This document shows, piece after piece, positions 12,098 to 22,980 of a stretch of DNA of 60,000 nucleotides (its first letter is position 1; every line of letters starts with the position of its first letter). Origin of the DNA: Branchiostoma floridae. Lineage: Eukaryota > Chordata > Leptocardii > Amphioxiformes > Branchiostomatidae. The position numbers and the translations under genes are program-made. The notes beneath the pieces were generated by a model. It ran no database searches. It saw nothing but the letters and a program-made list of their open reading frames with translations, and was not told where the DNA came from. The stretch lies in NCBI RefSeq assembly GCF_000003815.2, contig NC_049991.1:15396202-15456201 (forward strand). Reading direction: 5' to 3'.

Positions 12098-12198
12098 AAC
12101 TAGTTTAACTGTAATATCCAACACAAAAATTGGACTCACCCAAATTCAAAATTTAGGCGAGTCCAATTTTTGTGTTGGATATTACAGTTTAACTAGTT
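12098..12198. mobile_element. Near-perfect hairpin with 40-bp arms
   Basis: Arms 12098-12137 and 12159-12198 are exact inverse complements, beginning AACTAGTTTAACTGTAATAT. The 21-bp centre pairs further with two mismatches. This looks like a recent foldback insertion or a MITE with very young arms. Confidence 0.85.
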
Positions 12199-12292
12199 TA
12201 ATAATAATTTCTACCAAGCCAGCCGAACTTTCAAATTAACATATTTTCTTGACTTTACATGATACCTGAAACACACAGCATGTGATTATGTA

Positions 12293-12638
12293 AAACACCC
12301 CCTCTTATTTTGTCTCTCATTGCGATTTTGTTCATCAGTAATCGAAAATAGATAAAAGACATGTGAGAGGAAAAGGTTTGTAAATGATTAAGTTTGTGAC
12401 TCGCACTGGTTCACACCCCTCCTAGTTTGTCTCTCATTGCGATTTTACTCATCAGTTAAATCGAACATAACAGACATGTGAGAGGAAGGTTTGAAAATGA
12501 AGTTTGTGACTAGCACTGGTTCACACCCCTCCTAGTTTGTCTCTCATTGCGATTTTGCTCATCAGTTAAATCGAACATAAAAGACATGTGAGAGGAAAGG
12601 TTTGAAAATGATTAAGTGTCAGACTTGCACTGGTTCAC
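12293..12638. repeat. Tandem array, three units of about 115 bp
   Basis: Each unit has TTTGTCTCTCATTGCGATTT, CATCAGT.AATCGAA, AGACATGTGAGAGGAA and GCACTGGTTCAC. Units start near 12293, 12415 and 12525, and differ by small indels. Confidence 0.85.
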
Positions 12639-13014
12639 ACCCCCATCGCCGGCTGAGGCGTCTACAGCCGTACACCCGGACATGATCGATGGTGATGATG
12701 TCAGACTTGCGTGCGTGTTGGTCCGCCGATGTCAGAAACAACCTTTCGGTGTCCCATTGCTTTAGCCAGGCTGTTTGTCTTGGGGGAAGGGGAGGGGTGA
12801 TATCTATCTACACATCAATCCCCGAGGGATCCGTTCTAAGCCTCACATTCAATGGCTGATGAACCACATGACGTCTTTTATACCTTCCGATAGTTCTTGT
12901 GATAGTGCCAAGCTGTCGTCATTGCGTTTAAAAAAACTAAATGGCACGACTCTTTAAAGTTGCCTTCGACACTTAGCGCAAAAGCGTTTCAATGTCCATA
13001 CGATCGGGATTTTA

Positions 13015-13101
13015 CCATTCTCCTACGCAGAGAGTCCAACGGCGTTGCTAAACGGACAACAGACGTTTTGCGACGCCGTAGAACTCTGCGTAGGAGAATG
13101 G
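13015..13101. mobile_element. Short foldback, CCATTCTCCTACGCAGAG arms
   Basis: Arms 13015-13032 and 13084-13101 are exact inverse complements, with a second inner pair ACGGCGTTGC / GCGACGCCGT. The element ends at the target duplication of the next MITE. Confidence 0.75.
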
Positions 13102-13109
13102 ATTCTACC

Positions 13110-13282
13110 TAATCTCCAAGCAGATTCCTCCGTGGCAAGACAGTAAGATAAACTGGGGAATGGGTTGAGCCGGCAGAGGAGTAAAATTGGCCCCGCGTGA
13201 CCAATTTTACTCCTCTGCCCGCTAAAGTCCTCCCCCTAGTTTATGTTACTGTCTTGCCACGGAGGAATCTGCTTGGAGATTA
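13110..13282. mobile_element. MITE with TAATCTCCAAGCAGA ends and exact 9-bp target duplication
   Basis: A 173-bp element. Its terminal inverted repeats run about 46 bp (TAATCTCCAAGCAGATTCCT against AGGAATCTGCTTGGAGATTA), with a second inverted pair around AATTTTACTCCTCTGCC. GATTCTACC lies at 13101-13109 and again at 13283-13291, immediately outside both ends. A 9-bp duplication is the usual mark of Mutator-like (MULE) transposition. No transposase is encoded. Confidence 0.92.
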
Positions 13283-13428
13283 GATTCTACCTGCCATTAA
13301 AGCCCATTCTTCACTCCCACCCTTAACACAGATGTCGTGATGTCATGTCCGTCTATCTTATCCTTTCTGACTCGCCTTTTCCTTGTAAATCTATACCTGT
13401 ATTTTGGTCGTAGTTTACGCTTTCTGAA

Positions 13429-13790
13429 GGTCCGAGCTTTTTTACAGGTATAAAAAACGCGAACATTAAAAGAGCCCTTCAAAATACGGTCAAAACATGT
13501 CCGGCTCCTACATCTGCTTGGCACTGACGCTTTTCTGGAGGCATGAGATTTTTACAGATATGAAAAGCGCGATCATTCAGAAAAAAATCCCTCAATATAC
13601 GCTCCAAACATGCCAGGCTCCTACATCTACTTGGAGATTATACCTGACACTGACACTTTTCTGGAGGCCTGAGCTTTTTACAGGTATAGAAAGCGCGAAC
13701 GTTCAGAAAAAAAGCACAAAGTCCCTCAAAATACGCTCAAAGCATGCCCGGCTCCTACATCTGCTTGGAGATTCCACCTGACACGTTCGC
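13429..13790. repeat. Tandem array of about 113-134 bp units
   Basis: Units share GAGCTTTTTACAGGTATA, AAAGCGCGA.CATTCAGAAA, CTCAA.ATACGCTCAAA.CATG and GGCTCCTACATCTGCTTGGA. CTACATCT occurs at 13508, 13621 and 13755. Each unit carries a MITE-like CTGCTTGGAGATT end, so the array arose by duplication after an insertion. Confidence 0.8.
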
Positions 13791-14849
13791 GTGATGTCTG
13801 ACAGGAGACAGACACGCACCACTTTGTCTTCACGATGACTAGCCAGGATACGTGTACAGGGTTGTTGATCCGGCTATCTAAATCATTGACATTTCGTGAA
13901 CAGATATTACAGACTCTTCGTGGCACCTGATTATGCTGTTGGAGAAAAGACGTCGCGTAAGATGGCTGCAGACTCGGAGAATACCAATCACGCAGTACGT
14001 GTGTGAGCAACGTATCAAAAAGCGCATCTGATAAAAATGCAGAAACAAGTCCAAAGTACATCTATACCGCTATAAATAGACAATGTTACATGTATTCATT
14101 GTGGCGCTGAATAAACCGAGTGTCAAAATTAATGAATACTGGAGAACGAGAGGTCCTGATATTCCTAGACTTTGTGTTTTTGGAAACGGCACGTAGCCCG
14201 CCTTTCCTCCCTCCACCCAGGTGTTAAAGTGGGCACCTGGCTTTGTTTGAGGATCTAAGAGATGTTGGGATGAGAGAGATTGGCTCTTCCGTCTTCCTAG
14301 CCCTTGACACTTGATAAGAAAAAAACCACTGTCCCTACGGCCTCCTCAAAAAGGCTGTGGGACTTCATTTACCCTACCTTTCTTACATGAACTCGAGCTT
14401 TTTACATTTCAAAGCGCAGCGCTGTATCAAAACGAATAATGGCCAAATGAATTGCAGTATCAGCCGTCAAATTTCTAATCTTGTCCGCTATCACTTTTCC
14501 TTTATGTAACATTACTTCCCTTTATGTAACACATACGCCTAGCAATCTTGTCACTACACCCACTCGGCTGGAGGAGCTCCTCACGAAACGGATTTGAGCT
14601 GTTCCAATTTTACTTTCCCTTTCGAAATGTATCCATCATGTTAGAGTGCGTTTTCTTCACGTTCTTCCCACGCGGCTGGTCATGACGAGCACACATCATG
14701 ATCATTACATACTTCACTTTTTAATATGCCGGCTGTGTGCAGGAAGGCGCACGTTGTTGAAAACGAGAAAGAGAGGCGATACCAAATCAGAAAGAAAATG
14801 TGCTATCAAAACGCGCGCCAGCCGAAGTCCGTTCAAAATATATGTAGCA
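13791..14849. other. Intergenic, no gene recognised
   Basis: GTCCCTACGGCCTCC..GGGACTTCATTTACCCTACC at 14331-14380 resembles the tail of the SINE fragment at 25325-25455. Nothing else was identified. Confidence 0.4.
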
Positions 14850-15052
14850 GAAATTTGACAAATATAGACAAATAACACGCCAGAGGAGTTAGCTGTCCGA
14901 GGCAGTGTGGTTTGAGACCAGCTAACTCCACTGGCATGTTATCTGTCCATATATTTGTCCAATTTCCCATTTTCTAAGCGCCTGGGAGAGGTCAATACTT
15001 GCGTATGGACCTCATACGGACTTTAATATATAATTATGCACATGTGAACCCA
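14850..15052. mobile_element. Palindromic MITE, copy B (left outer arm missing)
   Basis: The core palindrome is ACAAATATAGACAAATAACA, GCCAGAGGAGTTAGC and inverse GCTAACTCC, TGGCATGTTATCTG. The right outer arm is TATGGACCTCATACGGACTT to CATGTGAACCCA. It is followed by the duplicate of the sequence that follows copy A. Confidence 0.75.
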
Positions 15053-15280
15053 CCTTACCCTAGTCTTACAAAGTGATCCAAAGGTAAACATTAACGAGAA
15101 CGACTTGAGATTATATTTTAATTTATGCACCGCACATCGTATTAGAGCACGCGGAATCCTCCCCCTTTGGGCCCACTGTCTGCTACTTGACAAAATTCAG
15201 CTCTTGTAAGCTCTTGCCAAATCTTTGATATAAGGTTCACCTGCAATATCTTTATCGCCCGTCTATCTAAAACATTCCTC
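15053..15280. repeat. Segmental duplicate of 11691-11930
   Basis: See the partner at 11691-11930. This copy lacks about 20 bp around the ACTAGTACCGGTA of the partner and carries other small indels. Confidence 0.8.
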
Positions 15281-16354
15281 CCCCTTTGTCCAAACTGCTG
15301 CCAAACAGCAAAGTTGGGGGAGTAGATGGAATACAATATTCCAAAGTCCCATTTAAGCTGACAGCCAGGCAGATTGAAGTGATATCCCGATGGCAGGCGG
15401 CTACATGATCAGGACCTTTCTGTCCAGACCGGACGCTCTAAAATCAGTAGACGAGATTTGTGCGAACAAAACCCTTTTAGAGGGGATTTTAGAGGAGTCA
15501 GCAAGAGGCATGGAAGTATCACATAGCCGATCTCTCTTATTTCAAGATCTCCGTTAGACATTGCGGCGTGGCCACTTGCTACTTGTAATTCCGCTCAACC
15601 TTCCCTTTCCCTCAAGGAAGACCTTGTTATTTACAGGAACCGACGTATAATCAGCCCACGCGGCGCTACATCAAACGCAGGGTTATATAAAACCCGGTCG
15701 TTGCTCCTGAGCACGTAGGTTGAAAGCGCGGGAGCTGGTTTGACTCCCCCACCCCACGGCGCGCTCCGCCAACGATCCGGGCTCCTTCAAGATCACCGCT
15801 GAAGTCAGTCGGCTTTGTGTAATTACCAACCACGTCTTGACAAGTCTAGGCAGTCTGCAGGTGATAGACTTCGTCACTTACTGGCGATTGACTTTGTCAG
15901 CCAGGCTTCGTTGCTATTCTTCACAAGTACAACTTCGATACTGCGAACATTCAGTGTGAGCATGGAAAAAAGGGGGGGGGGATCTAATTATGATTTATAT
16001 TTCTTGTGAATGTAGAAAATGTGCGGTAAGGTAGCCCTGATTTACAGTGTGTATATAACGGCCCAAATATCAAAGCACACGTAGAAAATGACATGCAGAG
16101 CCGAATAAAGAAAAACATGAATGGTTGGAGGCGTCTTTCGTGGCCTGTTCGCACTCACAGATCAAAGCATTTGATTCTAAATGTCAGTATTTATCTGAAA
16201 GATCTGCTGCCGACCAAGACTGTTCAGTTGGTGATGTAAAATCGGTATTCGGAACAAGGCACGCTACCAGACCATTATTCACAACTTCCGACCATAACAA
16301 TAATATCAGAACCGTGATAGTGCAACTTATCTGTGAGATAAATGCACTTTCATG
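15281..16354. other. Intergenic, no gene recognised
   Basis: Contains an A-then-G homopolymer junction at about 15965-15980. Frames here show no domain. Confidence 0.45.
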
Positions 16355-16559
16355 ATAAATGTAAAAGAAATTCGTTATATATTCAATCACTAATATCATT
16401 CTTCTGTCCACGGAGTTGCTACCTGAATGTATTTACTTTCGGGATATCATGCTTCAAAACATGCACTTTATACATGTAAAAGAAATTTGTTATTCATTCC
16501 ATCACCAATATCAATCTTCTGTCCACGGAGATGCTACCTAAATGTATCACTTTCGGAAT
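16355..16559. repeat. Tandem duplication, about 118-bp period
   Basis: ATGTAAAAGAAATT.GTTAT, CATTC.ATCAC.AATATCA, TCTTCTGTCCACGGAG and GCTACCT.AATGTAT occur in both copies, starting near 16359 and 16477. Confidence 0.75.
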
Positions 16560-16733
16560 ATTGTAAATGCAGAAACTTTCGCGGTGGTTAAATGTCGAAT
16601 GTTCGCGGTTTTCGGTCACTGCAAACATTTTTCCATGGCAGTAAGAGACTGTACAATGCATGGTGCTACCGCGAACTTAAAACCACGGCGAAAAGTCCCT
16701 TTTCCCGCTACCGCGAAATTAAATCATACAGTA
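16560..16733. mobile_element. CGCGAA-rich MITE, copy a
   Basis: Begins ATTGTAAATGCAGAAACTTT and carries CGCGGTGGTTAAATGT, TTCGCGGTTTTCGG, ACATTTTTCCATGGCAGTAA, ACCGCGAACTTAAAACCACG and CCGCGAAATTAAAT. Copies b and c lie at 46324-46501 (inverted) and 58553-58767. Confidence 0.75.
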
Positions 16734-16884
16734 TCATACTTTAGACCACGTCTTGGATACGTACAGCGATTGCTATCTGTTTTGTTTTAGCCGGTAGTGA
16801 CGCTTAACCAGCGGAGCTATTTTCGTCACAGAAGCAGATTGATTGGCTCTGACGCACGATCAGCGCCTCGGCGTCAGGGATCGC

Positions 16885-17058
16885 CGCAGAATCTGCAGCA
16901 TACCTGCCAAACGATATCTCTTCCTTGCTTTGCTGTTACACTTCGTGCGTAAACAATGAGAAGCAATGCTTCTTACGCCACAGAATTTGCAGCTTAAATG
17001 CCAAACAATATCTCTTTCTTGCTTTGTTGTTACATTTCGTGCGTAAGCAAGGCTTCTT
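16885..17058. repeat. Tandem duplication, about 92-bp period
   Basis: TGCCAAAC.ATATCTCTT, CTTGCTTTG.TGTTACA and TTCGTGCGTAA occur at about 16905 and again at about 16997. Confidence 0.75.
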
Positions 17059-17589
17059 TAAGTTAACAGTTGTTCTTACTAGGAATACCTCTTACTGGCT
17101 TACTGACGATTCACGCTTCAATGAAGATTCATTCCAAAAGATGGTTGGCCAATGGTAATAGTGATAGTTTTCATGGTCACATCAAGGAACAACAAAAATA
17201 GCCGCTAGGAAGCCCAAACTTGACATTGATCTTTGTTTCCTAAGACCTGCCCACCGATCAAATATCATCCAAATACATTCATAGCTTCTTTATTCGTGCT
17301 GGCCAATGCAACGTTAATTGGGAAACACAGACACGCCAAAACACCACCTCCTTCACGGGGGGGGTAGATTTTCGAAAGGAGATACATGTATGCCATTCAA
17401 CTCAATTCATTTTTTGTAATAAACTCTTGTCAAACCTTGGGATCTTTTTTTCTGCTTGAATCTTCCATCTTTGTTGCCACGATGGAAATACGTCAGTACC
17501 AACGGAACTGTTTTGTGATAAAACATAAGAACCGATAACAGAGAGAAGACGACAGAAAATACGTCAACAGCCAAAAAATCGATGATCTG

Positions 17590-18177
17590 GAGTTGACTTG
17601 ATTTATTAGGCTGTATGAGGACTTACAACCAGGGATACCCATCTATTACAAAGGGCTAGTCATGGTAGCTGAACAATATACAATATACGTTTATGATGAA
17701 GGTTAGACATCCGGGCAAACGGACGTTTCGAGCGACATACATCACTCTTCTTCAGAGTCTATAGAATGAACTGGCAGAACGATTCAATACAAGTACATCT
17801 AACTGTAAAAGGCGGTCGAACATTTCAAAGTCACTCACACATAAGGATCGTTTGTAATTGTCACTCATATGGAAGTCCTTTCTAGGTTGTGAGGCACATA
17901 TAAAGGCGTTTACAAAGCCCAAGACGTAGGTACATGTACTTTACATAGTGTTTACGATGTTGTTTCGAATTGAAAAGAAAATCGTATATATACGTAGAGT
18001 TTTCTTTTACACAACCAGTCAATCTCACCTGCTGACGTTTCGATGCCTGTAAGACATTTTCCTCTTTCCTCAGAGCTTCAGTTTAATATGGCATAGCTTC
18101 AGTCAGAAACTCTGACAAGAATCGAGACGACAGCAAGTGAGATTAACTGGTTATGTAAAAAGATAAAACTCTCCTAT
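17590..18177. mobile_element. Retroelement-terminus-like segment, possibly Penelope-like
   Basis: GGACGTTTCGAGCGAC with CTTCTTCAGAGTC (17722-17760) and TGACGTTTCGATGCCT with CTTTCCTCAGAGCTT (18033-18080) share a layout that I associate with ends of Penelope-like elements. A foldback surrounds the second: left arm 17993-18034 (AGAGTTTTCTTTTACACAAC, then CAATCTCACCTGCTG) and right arm 18131-18177. No reverse transcriptase frame is present, so the family assignment is tentative. Confidence 0.4.
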
Positions 18178-18830
18178 GACCTACCAACCTGATGAAATTA
18201 TTTTTGGAATTAAGAGAAAATCATTGAACGGGATCATAGAACGTCTACAAAAACATATCGATATTATGTGCCGATCCCTAGATTCAATAGTCCTCTTTCA
18301 TTCAACCTTGTGCCGTACAGGCGTAACGCCGACCACGTGAAGCCGACGTTTAAGTACCGCGGAGACGGGATCGATACATCCCGCCCGGAAGTACACTGAC
18401 CCGCTGACATACGGAGGCGCGGGAGGAGGCTCAGCCGAGGGAATTAAAACCTCAGAGAACGCCAAACAAAGTCCTTGGAAACTTGGAGGACTTTTCTGTA
18501 TCTCATTTTCATCGGATTATAGACTTCTTTAAGTCTGCTGAGATGCAGATAAGGAGCTGTCAAAGAGAACACTTCCCATTGGGAGACGACTTGACGTTCC
18601 GATGGATCACTTGTATAGGGGGAATGCCTGGCTTACATAACGTACGATGTAAATCATGTGATAAAGCTGCGGGACTATTTCTAAAGGGTAAGAGGCCTGA
18701 CAGAAATATCATCAATGGGGTGATGTGCGTGTCTCGATACGCTGGAAAACCCCAAACCTCAACTCACTTTCTGGCATGCTTTATACATTGAATCGTTTCC
18801 TTTGATTTGTTACTACTGTTCTGCAGACAT

Positions 18831-18927
18831 AGCCTGGGTACCATCCGATTTCTACCGGGGCTCCTTACACTCGCTTAAGGGTAGCGAGTGTAAGGAGCCC
18901 CAGTAGAAATCGAATGGTACCCAGGCT
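18831..18927. mobile_element. AGCCTGGGTACC foldback element
   Basis: AGCCTGGGTACCATCCGATT ..GCTCCTTACACTCGCT is followed at once by its inverse AGCGAGTGTAAGGAGCCCC.. GGTACCCAGGCT. The loop is only a few bases. Flanks CTGCAGACA and GCACAGACA share the last six of nine bases, a possible decayed 9-bp target duplication. Confidence 0.85.
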
Positions 18928-19686
18928 AGCACAGACATTGTTTTAGACTGAAACTATGTGTATGTGGCTCTGAATGGCAATATCTACAGATTTGTGGCAA
19001 AACCTGTATTATTTTTTCTCGGCCCTTTTTTTTCTTTTTTAAATGAAAAAAAATGGATAGGCGAATACAAGAAGCAACAAATAAATTTGGTGTGGCATTG
19101 GGGAGTTATATAAGATTTCATATTGAATGGGCAGGTAGGTAACATTAATAACGGATGTGTTAGATCCGCCACGGTGCCAGTGTGTATGCATGTTTGCCAG
19201 AGTTAATCAAAGAGTCACCATTTTCTCAAGCCAAACGTTTATTGTTGGCACAAACGCGTCCAAATTGATTACATATCCGCGTCCACAAGCGGAGCAGAGA
19301 CGATATATCAACGGCACAAATCCTGGACGACTCCCTTAGTAAATACGCCGAGACTGTTGTAAAGTACTGTTGAACTCCCTACCCTAGCTTTGCGCGTGAT
19401 ATATGTGCGCTGTCGCCAGGGAATTAACCATGTGTACGTGCTGTAATACCCGTATGTCGGGTTCAGAGCGGTGTTTGCTTAGTGATTGCCCGTAACAGTT
19501 ACCGATGCTACGTCTTGCCGCAAACAAACTTTTACAGCCAAGTTACGCAAAGCAGTGGATATAATTGACGTTTGCTAAGGCGTTTGCCCTTTACGCCTTA
19601 CTATATCATTAGGTTATCTAAGATACTTTGCATCTAGATATTGTTTTCTGCCGTAGACTGAAGCCAAGCTTTGTTAGTTTTATTTT
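18928..19686. other. Intergenic, no gene recognised
   Basis: T-rich and A-rich runs around 19010-19050. No repeat or coding sign noted. Confidence 0.45.
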
Positions 19687-19815
19687 ACTCTCTATGCAGA
19701 GGGTGATGGTGAAAATCGTGACCTTTTCCTTATATGCCGTCTTTTTCTGTCAACTTGAAATACGGCATATAAGGAAAAGGTTACGATTTCCCCGTCAACC
19801 TCTGCTTGGAGAGCT
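19687..19815. mobile_element. Foldback MITE, TACTCTCCAAGCAGAGG-type ends
   Basis: ACTCTCTATGCAGAGGGTGA and its counterpart CAACCTCTGCTTGGAGAG bracket an exact inner palindrome arm, CCTTTTCCTTATATGCCGT against ACGGCATATAAGGAAAAGG. The left end has a mutated TATGCAGAG. Confidence 0.8.
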
Positions 19816-20410
19816 GTACTCCACTTCGAACGGTCGCTACTCCACTAGCGGACACAAGTAGTCAGGGTGCATGGTGGTGACGAAGCTCAGAAACTAGTCT
19901 AGGACTCAATAAAAGTGCCCAACCCAGACGTCCCCTCCGCAACTATATTAAGCATCTATTTTAGGACTCGCAGCGGTCAGCCAAGAGGCAATAAACAACT
20001 TCTTGAAGACGAAAATAGCAGCCCTACCGTGCGGTTCCTAAGTGTTTGCTCTAAGCGTGTTACCTGTGCAGGTGGTAAGCGCACTAAAACACGGCTCTTC
20101 AGATAACCAAAAGGACTGAAAGTGCCATGTCGCTAACGCCAATTAAGCTCCACTATAACTCAAGGAGCGAGCGGAAATGAAGTGGGTATAGAATGGCGTT
20201 CTATCGTAATGGGCGCTACTTAAGGGCCCGCTTCCTTTTCTCAACACGCTGAACAGGTGGCGTGGTTTCTTTGAACATGTTGAAGACGGAAATTAATGCC
20301 TAAGAAGATATGAACATGAGGTACAGTAAAAACGCAATGTGCATTTCAAAGAAACTTTTCCTTTGTAGTATAAAACTTCGGAAATGGAGCAAAATGTAGC
20401 AGGTATTCTT
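19816..20410. other. Intergenic, no gene recognised
   Basis: Short frames only, including 19915-20106, with no domain. No structured repeat seen. Confidence 0.45.
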
Positions 20411-20420
20411 AGATTACACA

Positions 20421-20542
20421 TAGCCTAGAGTCCATTCTTCTGAGCTTTGCTCCACGCTCCCGAAGGTCGCTACCCTGCCCTGGAAGTATAGGGACCTTTG
20501 GGAGCGAACCAAAGCTAGCTAACAAGACTGGACTCCAGGCTA
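20421..20542. mobile_element. TAGCCT-ended foldback with exact 9-bp target duplication
   Basis: TAGCCTAGAGTCC is inverted as GGACTCCAGGCTA. Interior arms pair loosely (GCTTTGCTCC with GGAGCGAACCAAAGC). GATTACACA occurs at 20412-20420 and again at 20543-20551, directly outside the ends. The same termini and duplication length are seen at 23775-23926. Confidence 0.88.
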
Positions 20543-21044
20543 GATTACACAAGCCGGTGGTTAACGAGCGATGCTGACTACACTGGCGTACTCAAAAGAG
20601 CCACAGCGCACCCGGGCCATCTTACTAATAGCAATTTTTACTTGCAGTTGGCATGAATAACCCTGAGTGTGAAACCGGTCAGGATTTCCATTAAAACCAG
20701 TCTGCATCACCCTTTCTCTCCTACAATAAGGTTATATCGAACGTGCGCTCTCTCACAAGGTTTATCCAAGTGACAATTGACTGACGGCACTGCTAACATA
20801 CGTATGTAGGGCGACGTAATACCTTCAGAAAGTGTTGTAGAGCAGAGTCACTTATCCCACAGGCTTAAGCTTTTACACTCTTTGCTAGAGCTTTGTGGAG
20901 CCCTTCTTCGCAGGGCGACTAAAGCAGACTAGTTCCGGACCACCAGGCACGCAAATAGAGCTAGACGGATCCTACTTTTCAAACAAACATTTGTGTCGGG
21001 TAATGATTTCTTTCTTTCGTTCAGACCCTTACAGTGCACCAACA

Positions 21045-21200
21045 GGTGAAATGGCCGAGTGGGTAGAGTGTTCGCCTTGCTTGAAATCGGTAGGTCGTGC
21101 TGTAGTGGCTTTCACAAATGTGTGGCCCAAGGGCTAGAGAAATGGAGATGGGCGCCACCCCTGCACAAATGTGCGGGTACCTACAGTGCCTAGTGGCACA
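21045..21200 (+). mobile_element. tRNA-derived SINE fragment
   Basis: TGGCCGAGTGGGTAGAGTGT matches an RNA polymerase III A box, and ATCGGTAGGTCGTGC sits where a B box is expected but is degenerate. The body continues GGCGCCACCCCTGCACAAAT. It has no tRNA cloverleaf, so this is a retroposon and not a tRNA gene. Confidence 0.6.
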
Positions 21201-21788
21201 TAGGGCAGTAAGTCTCCTTGCTGTTTCTGTTGCAGGGCTAACAGTCTGTATTTCTACATGAAGGGGTTACTCTGGGTACCTCCTCAAAATCGGGACCCCC
21301 AAATGGCAGGTGTTTCCGGTAGTGTTCGTGTGTGTGTGTGTGTGTGTATGTTTATGGGTGGACAACATAACTTTAGTTTTTTAACACTTTATTGTTATTG
21401 TGCAAGAGGCTGACAGCACTAAGATTTTGAAAATAAAAGATGAAGAGCATCCGTAGAAAAGAACTCAGAGCATCCGTGGAAAAGAAGCTCTTATGTTCCG
21501 ACATCCCGGATACGTGAATAAGTCCATTGATCTGTTGCCCAGCCTGCTGTGAAATCCTGTACAGAAGAAAATATCCTGTACATATGACGGACGATTTTTC
21601 ACCGCAATGGCAACAATGTTTTTTTTTTCAGAGTTATATTGGCGACGAAATAATTTCCTTCCTTCTTTGTTTGGTGTCGCAAATTTTGAAAGTTAATGAT
21701 TGCTTGTTTGTGTGTCTGTGGTGCTTATCATATATCTAAAATAGTGTGTAAAGCGACCATCTAAATACTGCACACCCCCAAAAGCCGG
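21201..21788. other. Intergenic with a (TG)n microsatellite
   Basis: TG repeats lie at about 21327-21347. AAGA.CTCAGAGCATCCGT and AAGAGCATCCGT at 21430-21490 form a small local duplication. No gene seen. Confidence 0.6.
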
Positions 21789-22096
21789 GCTCACACGTGC
21801 TTATATATTTAAGTTCGTTTGATGTCCTTATCAAGTTCTTAACCCCTTCCAGGCCCCACATGTCGCTGGTAAAATATTAGAAATTGGACAAATATAGACA
21901 CACACAAAACATGCAAGAGGGTTAGCTGGCCGAGAAGTATGGTTTGCGACCAGCTAACTCTGTTATCTGTCTATATTTGTCCACTTTTGTCATTTTTCAG
22001 CGACCTGTGGAGCCTGGTTGAGGCTAAGACGTCCATACGGACCTCATACGGACTTAAATACTTAAAACCTCCTTGAATAACGCACGTGTGAACCCA
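21789..22096. mobile_element. Long palindromic MITE, copy C
   Basis: Outer arms CTCACACGTGCTTATATATT and GCACGTGTGAACCC. Core: TAGAAATTGGACAAATATAG, GTTAGCTGGCCGAG, GCGACCAGCTAACTC, TGTTATCTGTCTATATTTGT. GGAGCCTGGTTGAGGCTAAG marks the right inner arm. Confidence 0.8.
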
Positions 22097-22401
22097 GGCG
22101 TGAAGCAGGCGTCACGACACGCACGGTATAATGCGTCGACGGATGTTTTGGCAACTCGTAACCGTACCGTCCCTTCAAAATATCCCCCCACCCACTTACA
22201 CCACACACCTAATCCCATGCACGCCTTGTAATTACTCAAAGTAGTACATTTTTTTTGTAACACCCTGTCTTACATGCGCGTCTTAAGGGTGTTGTTTGAA
22301 GTTTTCATGTTTTCGCGCATTGACTGTATGGCCACTTCGGATAACATTTTACTGTATTGAAAATGTGGACCTTTCTTTCGAAGGACGGTTCGTCATTATA
22401 G

Positions 22402-22640
22402 TAGCCTCACCAGGCTCAGGTTGTTGAAAAAATAATAGAAATTGGACAAATATAGACAGATCAGATTCCAAAGGAGTTAGCTGGTCGCAAACCAATTCTC
22501 CTCGGCCAGCTATTAACTCGTCTGGCATGTTATCTGTCAATATTTGTCCAATTTTTACTATTTGTCCAGCAACCTGTGGAGCCTGGTAGAGGCTGAGAAT
22601 TCCATACGGACCTTAAACTGACTCGAAAATATTGGCACGT
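22402..22640. mobile_element. Palindromic MITE, copy D (right outer arm only)
   Basis: TAGCCTCACCAGGCTC to GGAGCCTGGTAGAGGCT, with core AGGAGTTAGCTGGTCGCAAA. TCCATACGGACCTTAAACTG survives as the right outer arm; the left outer arm is absent. Confidence 0.75.
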
Positions 22641-22980
22641 GGCTTGCTGGTGGGTCTGCGAGAAACTTCATGACCTTGTTTCGCACATGTGAAGGTCGGC
22701 GTAATGGAGTTCCCCCCTACCTTTCTGCACACCTACACTGACATTTAACAACATTCGGGCCGCTCTCCGTGCGTGCGTCACGGCACAGCCGGCCATCTGC
22801 CGAACCAAAACAAGGCGGGAATGGCCGGGGGCGACTCCCGTTGATTACACAGCTAAAACCTGCCTTTCACGGCGCAATGTGCGCACGTCTCCAGGATGTG
22901 CTTTATCTATCATATAACTATGGCAACAGGTCAATACCCCGTCTGACGTGGGTCTGTCGTACGAGCCGGTGTGTTGTGTA

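Noticed and set aside
18182-18230. Hammerhead ribozyme at CTGATGA..GAAA
   Set aside because: CTGATGA is followed by a weak AATT/AATT stem, but extra bases precede GAAA and no convincing stems I and III or cleavage site were found.
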